From: Desulfuromonadaceae bacterium
GTDB taxonomy: Bacteria; Desulfobacterota; Desulfuromonadia; Desulfuromonadales; Geopsychrobacteraceae
Length of the DNA: 10,033 nucleotides
Assembly: GCA_016744555.1 (NCBI GenBank)
Contig: JADGED010000040.1
Span: 1 to 10,033 of the forward strand
Direction: 5' to 3'
Below the pieces are notes generated by a model. It saw only the letters and a program-made list of their open reading frames with translations. It was not told where the DNA came from and made no database searches. A program made the position numbers and the translations under genes. Below, one piece after another: positions 1 through 6,660 of this stretch (the first letter of the stretch is position 1; the number at the start of each line of letters is the position of its first letter).

Positions 1-1116
1 CAATTTCACGATGCCCGCATGGCACTTACTCTCGCATTAACAGCAGAACAACACGGGTCAGTAATCAGCAACCATGTCGCCGTTAATGGCCTACTAAAAG
101 ACAATGAAAAAATAGTTGGTGCCGAGGTATGCGACTCTTTAAGCGGGGATAATTGGCAACTACACGCCAAAGTTGTTATCAATGCCACCGGACCATTTGT
201 TGATCAAATAATAAGAATGGATGACCCAAATGTGCCACCTATAATCACCGCCAGCAGCGGCATTCATATCGTTTTGGACAAACGTTTTGCCCCACCAGAC
301 ACAGGCTTAATGATCCCTGAAACCGAAGATGGCCGGGTGCTATTTGTCCTCCCGTGGGAAAATCATGCTTTAGTTGGTACAACCGATGAACCAGCAGAAA
401 TAAGCGAACACCCACGGCCACAAGAAGAGGAGATTACCTACCTGTTACGCCACGTAGGTCAATATTTCAACCTCGACGTAAGCAGAGAAGATGTTAAAGC
501 CGTGTGGTCAGGATTGCGACCACTGGTCACTGATCCGCAAGCAACCGATACGGCCAAATTGGCACGTGATCACGTTATTGTAGACAGTAGCAGTGGGTTA
601 ATGACCATCGCTGGTGGCAAATGGACCAGTTACCGAAAAATGGCAGCAGATAGCGTTGATCATGCCATCAACAAGTTCGAATTAAACCCACTGATACCAA
701 ACTGTCAAACCGAACAATTGCAGCTACTAGGCAGCACCAACTTCAACCTTGACGGTGCGAAGCAGCTCCAACAAAAATATGGGTTCGCTGCCGACATTGC
801 CGCTTATCTACATCGCACCTACGGTGATCAAGCCGAAGCGGTTGCCGCCCTAGCTAAGGACAAACTTGCAGTACGCTTAATTGACAACCATCCAGTAATT
901 GAAGCTGAGGTAATCTATGCAGTTCGCTATGAACTGGCTGAAAGGGCAATTGACATCCTTGCTCGACGCATGCCGGTGGCGTTACTTGATACCACTGCCG
1001 CAAAACAAGTAGCTGCAAGAGTTATAGAAATAATGGCAAGCGAAAAAGAGTGGGGGCAAATGCGTATTGACGAGGAAAAAAGCAACCTAAGCGAGCGCCT
1101 AAATCAAGCGATATAG
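1..1116 (+). CDS. glpD: FAD-dependent glycerol-3-phosphate dehydrogenase, 5' truncated by window edge
   Basis: This enzyme oxidises sn-glycerol 3-phosphate to dihydroxyacetone phosphate with FAD and passes electrons to membrane quinone. The reading frame is open from base 1 (QFHDARM...), and QF-DAR-M is an internal GlpD motif, so the first ATG at 19 is not the true start and the N-terminal FAD-binding region lies outside the window. Of the 371 visible residues, the recognisable pieces are VVINATGPFVDQI (FAD domain), the GIHIVLDKRFAP segment, DGRVLFVLPWENHALVGTTD in the substrate domain, the WSGLRPLV stretch, and AGGKWTSYRKMA near the start of the C-terminal cap domain. The GIHIV / GRVLFVLPW / GTTD wording resembles the mitochondrial-type branch of the family. 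The stop lies 6 nt from the stop of the convergent chemoreceptor gene. The family call is firm; the operon context upstream is not visible. Confidence 0.92.
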   Translation, partial: QFHDARMALTLALTAEQHGSVISNHVAVNGLLKDNEKIVGAEVCDSLSGDNWQLHAKVVINATGPFVDQIIRMDDPNVPPIITASSGIHIVLDKRFAPPDTGLMIPETEDGRVLFVLPWENHALVGTTDEPAEISEHPRPQEEEITYLLRHVGQYFNLDVSREDVKAVWSGLRPLVTDPQATDTAKLARDHVIVDSSSGLMTIAGGKWTSYRKMAADSVDHAINKFELNPLIPNCQTEQLQLLGSTNFNLDGAKQLQQKYGFAADIAAYLHRTYGDQAEAVAALAKDKLAVRLIDNHPVIEAEVIYAVRYELAERAIDILARRMPVALLDTTAAKQVAARVIEIMASEKEWGQMRIDEEKSNLSERLNQAI

Positions 1117-1122
1117 CTCCAG

Positions 1123-3282
1123 CTAAAAATCATCAAGGCTAATTTGATGAGATTGAGTACGGACCTGCTTTGCAGCTGAATCCACTTGCATAGGTGCAGC
1201 AGTAAATTGTGGCAACGAATTGTGCGCAGGCTGAGCGTAACCATTTTTCAAAGTAAAATGGGACAACATCTGCTTTAATTTATCTGCTTGGCTCGACATC
1301 TGTTCGGCAGCTGATGCACTTGCTGTTGCACTAAGGGTATTTTGCTTGGTGACTGCATCAATATGGCAAATATCACTATTAATTTCAGCAATACCCTGTG
1401 CCTGCTTGGTGCTAGCAGCGGTAATTTCAGCGACTAAATCGGTTACTTTGGTGATTTCAAGGACGATTTCTTCCAATGCTTCTGCCGTTTGATTTGCTAC
1501 CAAAGCACCACTACCAGCTTTAGCAACCGAACCTTCAATCAGACTTGCCGTTTCTGCTGCGGCATTGGCACTTCGGCCAGCAAGGTTGCGAACTTCTTGG
1601 GCAACGATGGCAAAGCCCTTGCCATTGCGCCCTGCACGAGCAGCTTCTACCGAGGCATTAAGTGCAAGCAGATTGGTTTGAAAAGCTATGCCATCAATTG
1701 ATTTAATAATTTTTGAAATATTATGACCAGTTTGATTGATTTCAACCATCTCACCAATCATCATTTCCATTTGCTTGCTCCCCTTTTCTGCCGCCAGCTT
1801 AGTCTCTTGTGATAACCTATTTGCTTGCGAAGAGTTATTGGCATTTACACTTGTTCTCGAGGAAGCTTCATTCAACGATGTTGATATTTTCTCAAGCGAA
1901 GCAGCCGAATCAGTTGCCCCACGAGAAAGAATCTGACTGGCATCTGCAACTTCACTTGAAGCTGTAGCAATTTCATCACCAGCGACCAAAATTTGTCCCA
2001 GAATACGATTTAAATCGTTGCCCAATTTCTCAACCGACCCACGTAACTCATCTTGATCGCTATGGGGGTAAACTTCAGAAGTTAAGTCACCAGCAGCTAG
2101 CCGTTGTAATGGTTCTACAACATCGTCGCGCAAAGAATCGGCAAACCGATCCAGCGATTCTGCCATCTGGCCTATTTCATCTTTACGGTTTAAATTTAAC
2201 CTATTTTCTAGTTTACCGTTCTCTAAATTTTTTAACATTTTTACTGTGCGGCGCATTGGTGCAGCAATAGAACGTCGAATCAATACAGCGACAATTGCAC
2301 CAATAAAAAGAGCCATGATTCCAATAGTTATAACGGTTATAGTCTGAGATTTAACCGCTGCAGTATTTTGCGCAGATAAGTCTGCGGCATGATCTAATAC
2401 CTTTTTTCTAATCCTTACCAACTGCTCCTTAACATCTTTCACTTCTGGGCGGATTTCACTAATAAAAATCTCTTTTGCATGCTCTTGCCCCTTTAGCGCA
2501 ACAACAGCGACCTCTCCTGCAACTTTAAGCAAACGACTCATTTCTTTAAGTGTCGGTGTAGCAACATTAATAAAGTAGTCGGCAGCACCAACCTTATCAC
2601 CTACGCTTAAAAGGCCATTTATAACTTCACCATGCATATGTAACTCTCGGTGCGGCGCATTAAGCTCCGTAAAAACCTGCTCCAATTCAGGGTTTTGCCT
2701 TACGGTATTTTTACCCTCTTCACCATAAAGAAACTTTCCTAGACTACACTCTTCTGGATTAAAGATAACTTTAACTTCATTAGCATTAGAAATTATGGCC
2801 TGCTGCATCTTAAAAGCCCAACGCATATGATCACGCTCTTTTTTGGCCAGAAATTGGGGGAGGTATGGGTCTGCGGTGCGGTAACTATCATTTATTTTTT
2901 TAGCAGAAGCGTGTAACTGAGCGTGCCTAACTTCAATTGCTTGTAGATCAGCGGCAATTTCTGGCATCATCCTCTCGGCATTTAATCGTCCTTCTCCGTA
3001 GAACCATTCACCAAAACCACAGGACGTATGATCTAATTCAACATCTAGGACATTTATATTTTCATCATTGAATAAGGATGAAACTTTACTAGTCCAAATC
3101 AAATAATCAATTTCAAGTTGAGCTAATTCACTGTTTAATTTTTCCGCATCGGCTACCCTTTGCCCACTTTCGACATTATTTGATAGACCTGACAGACCTA
3201 CTAGCAGCACAACAATTAACAGGGAAAGGATAGTTCCAGATAGGAGGAGGAGCTTGGTTCCAATTTTCAAGTTATCAAACAT
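1123..3282 (-). CDS. Methyl-accepting chemotaxis protein with two extracytoplasmic CZB-like domains
   Basis: This is a transmembrane chemoreceptor that should control CheA kinase through CheW. It has TM1 at about residues 9-31, a sensor region at 32-312, TM2 at 313-336, a HAMP domain at about 337-390, a second HAMP-like stretch at 388-430, and a coiled-coil signalling hairpin. The tip motif IAFQTNLLALNASVEAARAG lies at 532-551. The sensor carries two CZB-like units with matching spacing. The first has Y60, C88, H120 and H124; the second has H152, C179, H211 and H215. CZB domains bind zinc through three His and one Cys, so the second unit looks complete while Y60 replaces the first His in unit 1 (IDYLIW instead of the usual DH..W). 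The C-terminus is a polar tail of about 40 residues ending SLDDF, with no visible NWETF-type CheR tether. The start is supported by GAGGA about 10 nt upstream. The ligand is unknown; zinc or an oxidant acting through Zn-Cys is inferred from the family. Confidence 0.95.
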   Translation of the reverse strand: MFDNLKIGTKLLLLSGTILSLLIVVLLVGLSGLSNNVESGQRVADAEKLNSELAQLEIDYLIWTSKVSSLFNDENINVLDVELDHTSCGFGEWFYGEGRLNAERMMPEIAADLQAIEVRHAQLHASAKKINDSYRTADPYLPQFLAKKERDHMRWAFKMQQAIISNANEVKVIFNPEECSLGKFLYGEEGKNTVRQNPELEQVFTELNAPHRELHMHGEVINGLLSVGDKVGAADYFINVATPTLKEMSRLLKVAGEVAVVALKGQEHAKEIFISEIRPEVKDVKEQLVRIRKKVLDHAADLSAQNTAAVKSQTITVITIGIMALFIGAIVAVLIRRSIAAPMRRTVKMLKNLENGKLENRLNLNRKDEIGQMAESLDRFADSLRDDVVEPLQRLAAGDLTSEVYPHSDQDELRGSVEKLGNDLNRILGQILVAGDEIATASSEVADASQILSRGATDSAASLEKISTSLNEASSRTSVNANNSSQANRLSQETKLAAEKGSKQMEMMIGEMVEINQTGHNISKIIKSIDGIAFQTNLLALNASVEAARAGRNGKGFAIVAQEVRNLAGRSANAAAETASLIEGSVAKAGSGALVANQTAEALEEIVLEITKVTDLVAEITAASTKQAQGIAEINSDICHIDAVTKQNTLSATASASAAEQMSSQADKLKQMLSHFTLKNGYAQPAHNSLPQFTAAPMQVDSAAKQVRTQSHQISLDDF
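1125..1150 (-). terminator. Probable intrinsic terminator inside the last codons of the chemoreceptor gene
   Basis: Read on the minus strand, TCATCAA, a 7-nt loop and TTGATGA form a perfect 7-bp stem, followed at once by five T residues. The stem covers the codons for the C-terminal HQISLDD residues, and the T run includes the Phe codon and the first base of the TAG stop. The stem has few G-C pairs, so its strength is uncertain. Its position between two convergent genes 6 nt apart makes a terminator reasonable. Confidence 0.5.
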
Positions 3283-3349
3283 AAATTAAGCTTCCTCAGG
3301 TTGCTATCGTTTACCCACAAATACATCATTAAAAATTACACATTTAAAC

Positions 3350-3377
3350 AAGATAGCACACTGCCTAACCATGTCAA
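3350..3377 (-). promoter_or_regulatory. Sigma-70-type promoter for the chemoreceptor gene
   Basis: On the minus strand there is a perfect -35 TTGACA (3372-3377), a 16-nt spacer, and a -10 TATCTT (3350-3355) preceded by TGC, which is an extended -10 element. The predicted start of transcription near 3343 leaves a leader of about 60 nt before the ATG at 3282. No FliA (sigma-28) consensus was seen, so this receptor may be expressed apart from the flagellar regulon. Confidence 0.65.
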
Positions 3378-3409
3378 CAGATTACACATAATCACTATTT
3401 TGAATTTCA

Positions 3410-3494
3410 CTGCCATCCAAACAAACGCCGGAAAGCTGTAAGCGGGTAGCACTTATAGCCATGGCAGGCTACACTAATTTTAAGTGTTTTTTTT
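3410..3494 (+). other. Structured plus-strand element ending in a T tract; possible small RNA 3' end or terminator
   Basis: On the plus strand, AGCACTTA (3448-3455) pairs with TAAGTGTT (3481-3488, one G-U pair). It continues as TAGCC (3456-3460) pairing with GGCTA (3467-3471), with a 9-nt bulge on the 3' side. The T run spans 3487-3494. The six-base loop ATGGCA (3461-3466) is exactly complementary to TGCCAT (3411-3416), so a pseudoknot is possible; counted with its flanks the inverted repeat is 7 bp. The element sits just past the stop of the minus-strand diguanylate cyclase gene, and its T run covers that gene's last codons. No T run follows in the minus direction, so it reads as a plus-strand terminator although no plus-strand protein gene lies upstream. 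An sRNA is an inference; no strong plus-strand promoter was found. Confidence 0.4.
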
Positions 3495-4799
3495 GCCCGG
3501 CACCAACTCAGTCTTATCGATATTGTTATCCGCCATAGTATAGCGGAAACGCCCTTGCATTTTAGATACGTACAAAGCGTTATCTGCACGACAGAAAAAC
3601 TGCTTAGCATCCTCACCATGATTCATCAACGCAAGTCCTAAACTTGCGGTCAACTTAATGCCATGAGGATACTTAACTGCCTCCATGTTCGCCAATAGAC
3701 GTTTAGCAAAAACTATAAGTTCACTCTTATCCATCTGTGGTGCCACAATAACAAACTCTTCACCGCCGTAACGGGCAATAAAGTCTGATTTCCGACCCAT
3801 CTGTTTGAGAAACTTAGCAAAACACGTTAGCACCTCATCTCCGACACTATGACCGTAATTATCGTTTACCTGCTTAAAGTAATCTAAATCCATTAAGATC
3901 ATAGCCAGCGAAGTTTTTTGCCGGTTTGCCAGTGCCATTGATCGAACCATTTCACGGTCTAATTGCAATCGGTTCCAAACTCCGGTCAAAGTATCAACAC
4001 TGGACAATCGGGATAATTCTTCATTCTTTTGCAACAACAAATGATCCTGACTATCTTTAAGCAATAGCATCCGCCAAAAAACTGCAAACACTGTTAAAAA
4101 AATAATAAAAACCAAAGTGCTGGCAAATAAAAAATCCTTCCGCCCTTTTTGTAGATAAGAGGTTAAATCCAAAGCAATAGAAGTGATCCCAGAAATTTCA
4201 CCGACACTCCGTTGAAAACCATGAGTACGCCCATAACGCTCAGTTAAAACATGCGGCGCATCGTCTGGGTTCCCGTGGCAAAGCAGACAAGCAGGTTTAA
4301 AACGACCAAGCGGTAAAGCATAATAGAGGTAATCGACCCCGTCAATCTGCCTTATTTCACTCAATTCTGTAAGTTCATTTTTCTCAAAATGGTCGAACAA
4401 TAATAATTCATCAGCGGTTGCTTGATTTTTAAGATTTAAAGGTGATTTTGATGAGTAGCGAAAGACGAAAGCAGGGAAACTCTCGTCGTGCAATTCACTA
4501 AAGATGTTAATGGTTTTACGCGAAACAAAAGACCGAGACATCATCTCAGGGGAGAAGTAATCTGCATCTAAAATATCGTGGCTCTGCAAACGGTAAGCTT
4601 CGGGACGCAATACGGTTTCGACATAACTACGAATCGCACGCTGAACATTGAGAATATTAGCTACTGTCGCTTGAGCTTTCCCCCTCACTTCCCGCTGCAT
4701 AGCTATAAAAAATAGCCCCTGCAAAGCAAACATTGCCACAATAAGTGTCAACGCTGCCAGCTGTAATACACGACGATTTTTAGGCGAAAGACGGGACAT
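3480..4799 (-). CDS. Membrane diguanylate cyclase with heme-binding Tll0287-like (DUF3365) sensor
   Basis: This enzyme is predicted to make c-di-GMP from two GTP in response to an extracytoplasmic cue. It has TM1 at about residues 13-34, a Tll0287-like/DUF3365 sensor at about 37-215, TM2 at about 223-246, a short coiled linker at 247-265, and a GGDEF domain at 266-425. The sensor contains PACLLCHG, in which C171, C174 and H175 form a CxxCH c-type heme attachment motif. The catalytic domain has DLDYFKQVNDNYG from D304, the active-site loop GGEEF at 345-349, and the product-inhibition I-site R336-K-S-D339 at the standard five-residue distance, so it should be active and feedback inhibited. There is no EAL domain. 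The start ATG has only a weak AAGG about 11 nt upstream. The signal could be redox state, NO or another heme ligand; the sequence does not decide. Confidence 0.93.
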   Translation of the reverse strand: MSRLSPKNRRVLQLAALTLIVAMFALQGLFFIAMQREVRGKAQATVANILNVQRAIRSYVETVLRPEAYRLQSHDILDADYFSPEMMSRSFVSRKTINIFSELHDESFPAFVFRYSSKSPLNLKNQATADELLLFDHFEKNELTELSEIRQIDGVDYLYYALPLGRFKPACLLCHGNPDDAPHVLTERYGRTHGFQRSVGEISGITSIALDLTSYLQKGRKDFLFASTLVFIIFLTVFAVFWRMLLLKDSQDHLLLQKNEELSRLSSVDTLTGVWNRLQLDREMVRSMALANRQKTSLAMILMDLDYFKQVNDNYGHSVGDEVLTCFAKFLKQMGRKSDFIARYGGEEFVIVAPQMDKSELIVFAKRLLANMEAVKYPHGIKLTASLGLALMNHGEDAKQFFCRADNALYVSKMQGRFRYTMADNNIDKTELVPGKKNT

Positions 4800-4905
4800 G
4801 CGACATAAAGCCTTTTTAAACCTTACTATTTGCTATAAAAATAACAAAAATAGCTATGCCCCTCCCCGGCGATTTTAATTAAAACATATGAAATTCAGGA
4901 ACTTA

Positions 4906-4934
4906 ATACTACTTAAGAAATGCACTAATATCAA
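4906..4934 (-). promoter_or_regulatory. Candidate promoter for the diguanylate cyclase gene
   Basis: On the minus strand, TTGATA (4929-4934; 5 of 6 to the -35 consensus) is separated by 17 nt from TAGTAT (4906-4911; 4 of 6 to the -10 consensus). It would give a leader of about 100 nt carrying a G-rich patch (GGGGAGGGG, near 4859-4867) and a GCTAT/ATAGC inverted repeat. It is the best-spaced pair in this intergenic region. Confidence 0.45.
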
Positions 4935-4938
4935 GGTA

Positions 4939-4952
4939 TCAGTTTGCACTGA
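4939..4952. repeat. Short perfect dyad just upstream of the cyclase promoter
   Basis: TCAGT-TTGC-ACTGA is a perfect 5-bp inverted repeat with a 4-nt centre, ending 4 nt upstream of the proposed -35 hexamer of the diguanylate cyclase gene. The position suits an activator or repressor site, but the repeat is short enough to occur by chance. Confidence 0.3.
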
Positions 4953-5003
4953 CGACAATATAGGTACCACGGGGCAGCTTAATAACTAAGATTCATCATC
5001 ATT

Positions 5004-5038
5004 AAAAAAATTGTCCTAGAATACAGCTGCAATCGGAC
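5004..5038 (-). terminator. Weak intrinsic terminator after the polyferredoxin gene
   Basis: On the minus strand, GTCC (5035-5038) and GGAC (5013-5016) can close a hairpin, extended by an inner GA/TC pairing after a bulge. Two bases later comes a run of seven T residues (5004-5010). It lies about 35 nt past the stop of the 5073-6077 gene. The stem is short, so confidence is moderate. Confidence 0.4.
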
Positions 5039-5072
5039 TAAAGATTCTTTGTTTACATTATAGGCAATAAAA

Positions 5073-6077
5073 TTAATGCATTAAATTCGCTGCCATTGGA
5101 ATAAGTTGCCGATAGTCTTCATAACTCAAAGAACTATCCCAATGCCCGCTTGCCATTCCTAAAGCTACTCCACCAGCATAAATCGCTAAAACCATAACTG
5201 GAAACACCCACCTTGGCAGCGATGAAGTAAAGAATGGTGGAGACATCTGCAGTGCGTTACTTGCGCATGAATCAACACAGGAGAGACATCCAGTACATTC
5301 CGGGCTCCGGATACACTTGCTGCGATGCACCCCTAATTGAGAGGGGCAAACGGAACTACAATGGCCGCAACCGATGCAAACATGAGCATCGCGGCGAATC
5401 TTCATTGGGCTAAAAACGCTTAGCAACCCCAAAAGAGCACCATAAGGGCACAGATAACGACACCAGAAATTTTTGTAAAAGAGCGACAATCCAGTCATAA
5501 CAACTAAAACTACAATTGTTGTTACCGACATTTTGGTGAAAAAATGGAGCATTTTCACATCACTGATAGCCCAATATGGAGATTGCAAAAACTGCCCTAG
5601 AGCATATGCTGGCATATCTAGTAAGAGAATTTTTGCGAAGAATAATAGTAGAACATACTTTAAACTTCGCATTATAAAATCTAACCAACGCCACATCCGA
5701 AAATTTTGTCCAAAGATTCTTTGCCCTACCTTCCAAACCCCTTCCGAAAGCGTGCCTACTGGGCAAAGCCAAGAACAGAATGATTTTTTTGCTAACAAGC
5801 TCATCGCCACAAAAGTCAGGAACAACACCAATGCAGCCGGATGAATTTTGTCGACCTCACCAGAAACGAGCCAATGTCGTAAACTTGCAAGTGCACCTAT
5901 TGGCAAAAAACCTTCAACACCAGCGGGCCTAGCAACTAATGGCACAGCAGACTGTGACTCAAAATGTCTTACAAAAAAACCAAATTGTACGCCGATAATT
6001 AAGATCCAGAGAAAAAAAACCCATTGCACTATCGAGCGGAAGAAACCAGTTGTGACCATGTTCAATTTAAGCTTCAT
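5073..6077 (-). CDS. NapH/YccM-type membrane polyferredoxin (4Fe-4S)
   Basis: This is an inner-membrane electron-transfer protein of the NapH/NosR/YccM group, which moves electrons between the quinone pool and a periplasmic or membrane partner. It has hydrophobic segments at about 13-35, 80-96, 137-155, 183-203 and 290-309. Two CxxxCP motifs follow membrane segments: C101-SWL-C105-P and C206-RYL-C210-P. A cytoplasmic ferredoxin part has C234, C237, C240 and C244 (CxxCxxCxxxCP), then C261, C264, C267 and C271 plus C255, enough for two 4Fe-4S clusters. The periplasmic GVEGFLPI stretch at 53-60 is characteristic of this group. The 334-residue length fits. The ATG at 6077 has AGGG 9 nt upstream; the internal ATG at 6059 is less well placed. 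No reductase or cytochrome partner is adjacent, so the electron acceptor is unknown. Confidence 0.85.
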   Translation of the reverse strand: MKLKLNMVTTGFFRSIVQWVFFLWILIIGVQFGFFVRHFESQSAVPLVARPAGVEGFLPIGALASLRHWLVSGEVDKIHPAALVLFLTFVAMSLLAKKSFCSWLCPVGTLSEGVWKVGQRIFGQNFRMWRWLDFIMRSLKYVLLLFFAKILLLDMPAYALGQFLQSPYWAISDVKMLHFFTKMSVTTIVVLVVMTGLSLFYKNFWCRYLCPYGALLGLLSVFSPMKIRRDAHVCIGCGHCSSVCPSQLGVHRSKCIRSPECTGCLSCVDSCASNALQMSPPFFTSSLPRWVFPVMVLAIYAGGVALGMASGHWDSSLSYEDYRQLIPMAANLMH

Positions 6078-6221
6078 GCACTGCGACCCTTTAGCTTTCT
6101 TTTGGCGGGATGAACTTTGAAAATAATTAGACCGTTAGATTAAGAGTATCTGAACCAAACTAACACATCCCTATAAAGTTTTTACTCAGGCCTCACAGCC
6201 TTATTAAAAATAGAAATTTTG

Positions 6222-6236
6222 AACACTATGTTTTGA
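6222..6236. repeat. 15-bp sequence shared with the PEP-CTERM upstream region (copy 1)
   Basis: AACACTATGTTTTGA is identical to 8144-8158. It contains an AACA-CTA-TGTT dyad and overlaps the first bases of the -35 hexamer of the promoter at 6233-6261. Another way to read it, on the opposite strand, is CAAAAC-N3-GTGTT. It is a candidate transcription-factor site. Confidence 0.45.
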
Positions 6237-6261
6237 CAAAAACAGTATCTTTAAAGATACT
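6233..6261 (+). promoter_or_regulatory. Sigma-70-type promoter for the small membrane protein gene
   Basis: A perfect TTGACA (6233-6238), an exact 17-nt spacer, and GATACT (6256-6261; 4 of 6 to TATAAT) precede the 59-codon gene. Transcription would begin near 6268 and leave a leader of about 35 nt. The -10 box lies inside an 18-bp palindrome, which suggests repression. Confidence 0.65.
6244..6261. promoter_or_regulatory. Perfect 18-bp palindrome overlapping the -10 box; probable operator
   Basis: AGTATCTTTAAAGATACT reads the same on both strands with no spacer. It fills the space between the -35 and -10 boxes and covers the whole -10 box of the 6233-6261 promoter, where a dimeric repressor would block RNA polymerase. 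A half-site copy AGTATCT is at 6145-6151 in the same divergent region, and AAGATACT is at 8270-8277. The regulator is not identifiable from the window. Confidence 0.55.
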
Positions 6262-6302
6262 ATGTGCCGCTGCATATTAGCTTATATTGGAGATATTCCA
6301 CC

Positions 6303-6482
6303 ATGATGATTATTCTTGCTCTACCCCTATGTCTACTCTGTAGCTACCTTGCATATCTCTGCTACAAAGTAAATTGCTACCCTCAGGCTTGGACTCTTGG
6401 TGCATTTGCAGTTATTCTATTACTGTTTTCTGTTGGGTTTATCGGGGTTAGCTATTATGCTTGGATAGAGCTCAAAGTTTAG
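6303..6482 (+). CDS. Small hydrophobic protein, two predicted membrane segments
   Basis: I do not recognise this 59-residue protein. It begins MMIILALPLC and has hydrophobic segments at about residues 2-20 and 31-52, separated by a short polar stretch (YKVNCYPQAW), with four Cys residues in all. An N-out or N-in hairpin in the membrane is likely. The ATG at 6303 is preferred because GGAG lies 10 nt upstream (6289-6292). The frame also opens at a GTG at 6264, but that start would lie at or upstream of the predicted transcription start and has no ribosome site. Support for a real gene is a well-formed promoter with a palindromic operator, a ribosome-binding site and membrane-like composition. 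It is divergent from the polyferredoxin gene. Function is unknown. Confidence 0.6.
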   Translation: MMIILALPLCLLCSYLAYLCYKVNCYPQAWTLGAFAVILLLFSVGFIGVSYYAWIELKV

Positions 6483-6591
6483 AAGATTTTACTCCGAGAG
6501 TTATTTCTAAAAATAAAATTATTGCATGCTTTAAGCTGCAAGAGCATTTCTTATTGCAAAACACTTTTACCCTCATGACACATTGTCATCT

Positions 6592-6630
6592 ATAAACAAA
6601 TGAGCCCAAGCAACGCATGCAAGGGCTCAT
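6592..6630 (-). terminator. Intrinsic terminator after the FKBP isomerase gene
   Basis: ATGAGCCC (6600-6607) and GGGCTCAT (6623-6630) make a perfect 8-bp stem with a 15-nt loop, about 30 nt past the stop of the minus-strand isomerase gene. On the minus strand the stem is followed by TTTGTTTATA, whose first T directly follows the stem. The loop is long and the T run interrupted. Confidence 0.55.
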
Positions 6631-6660
6631 ATATGCTATTAATTAACCACAAACAAACTA

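Noticed and set aside
3361..3480. Integron attC-like site, prompted by GCCTAAC and CAAACGCC
   Set aside because: There is no matching GTTRRRY core site at a suitable distance, and the flanking genes are ordinary chromosomal genes without an integrase.
6264..6302. GTG start 13 codons upstream for the small membrane protein
   Set aside because: It would begin at or before the predicted transcription start, next to the -10 box, and has no ribosome site; the ATG at 6303 has GGAG at good spacing.
6575..6589. ATGACA-CAT-TGTCAT dyad downstream of the small membrane gene
   Set aside because: It is a perfect 6-bp dyad, but without a T run or a nearby promoter there is no basis to call a terminator or operator.
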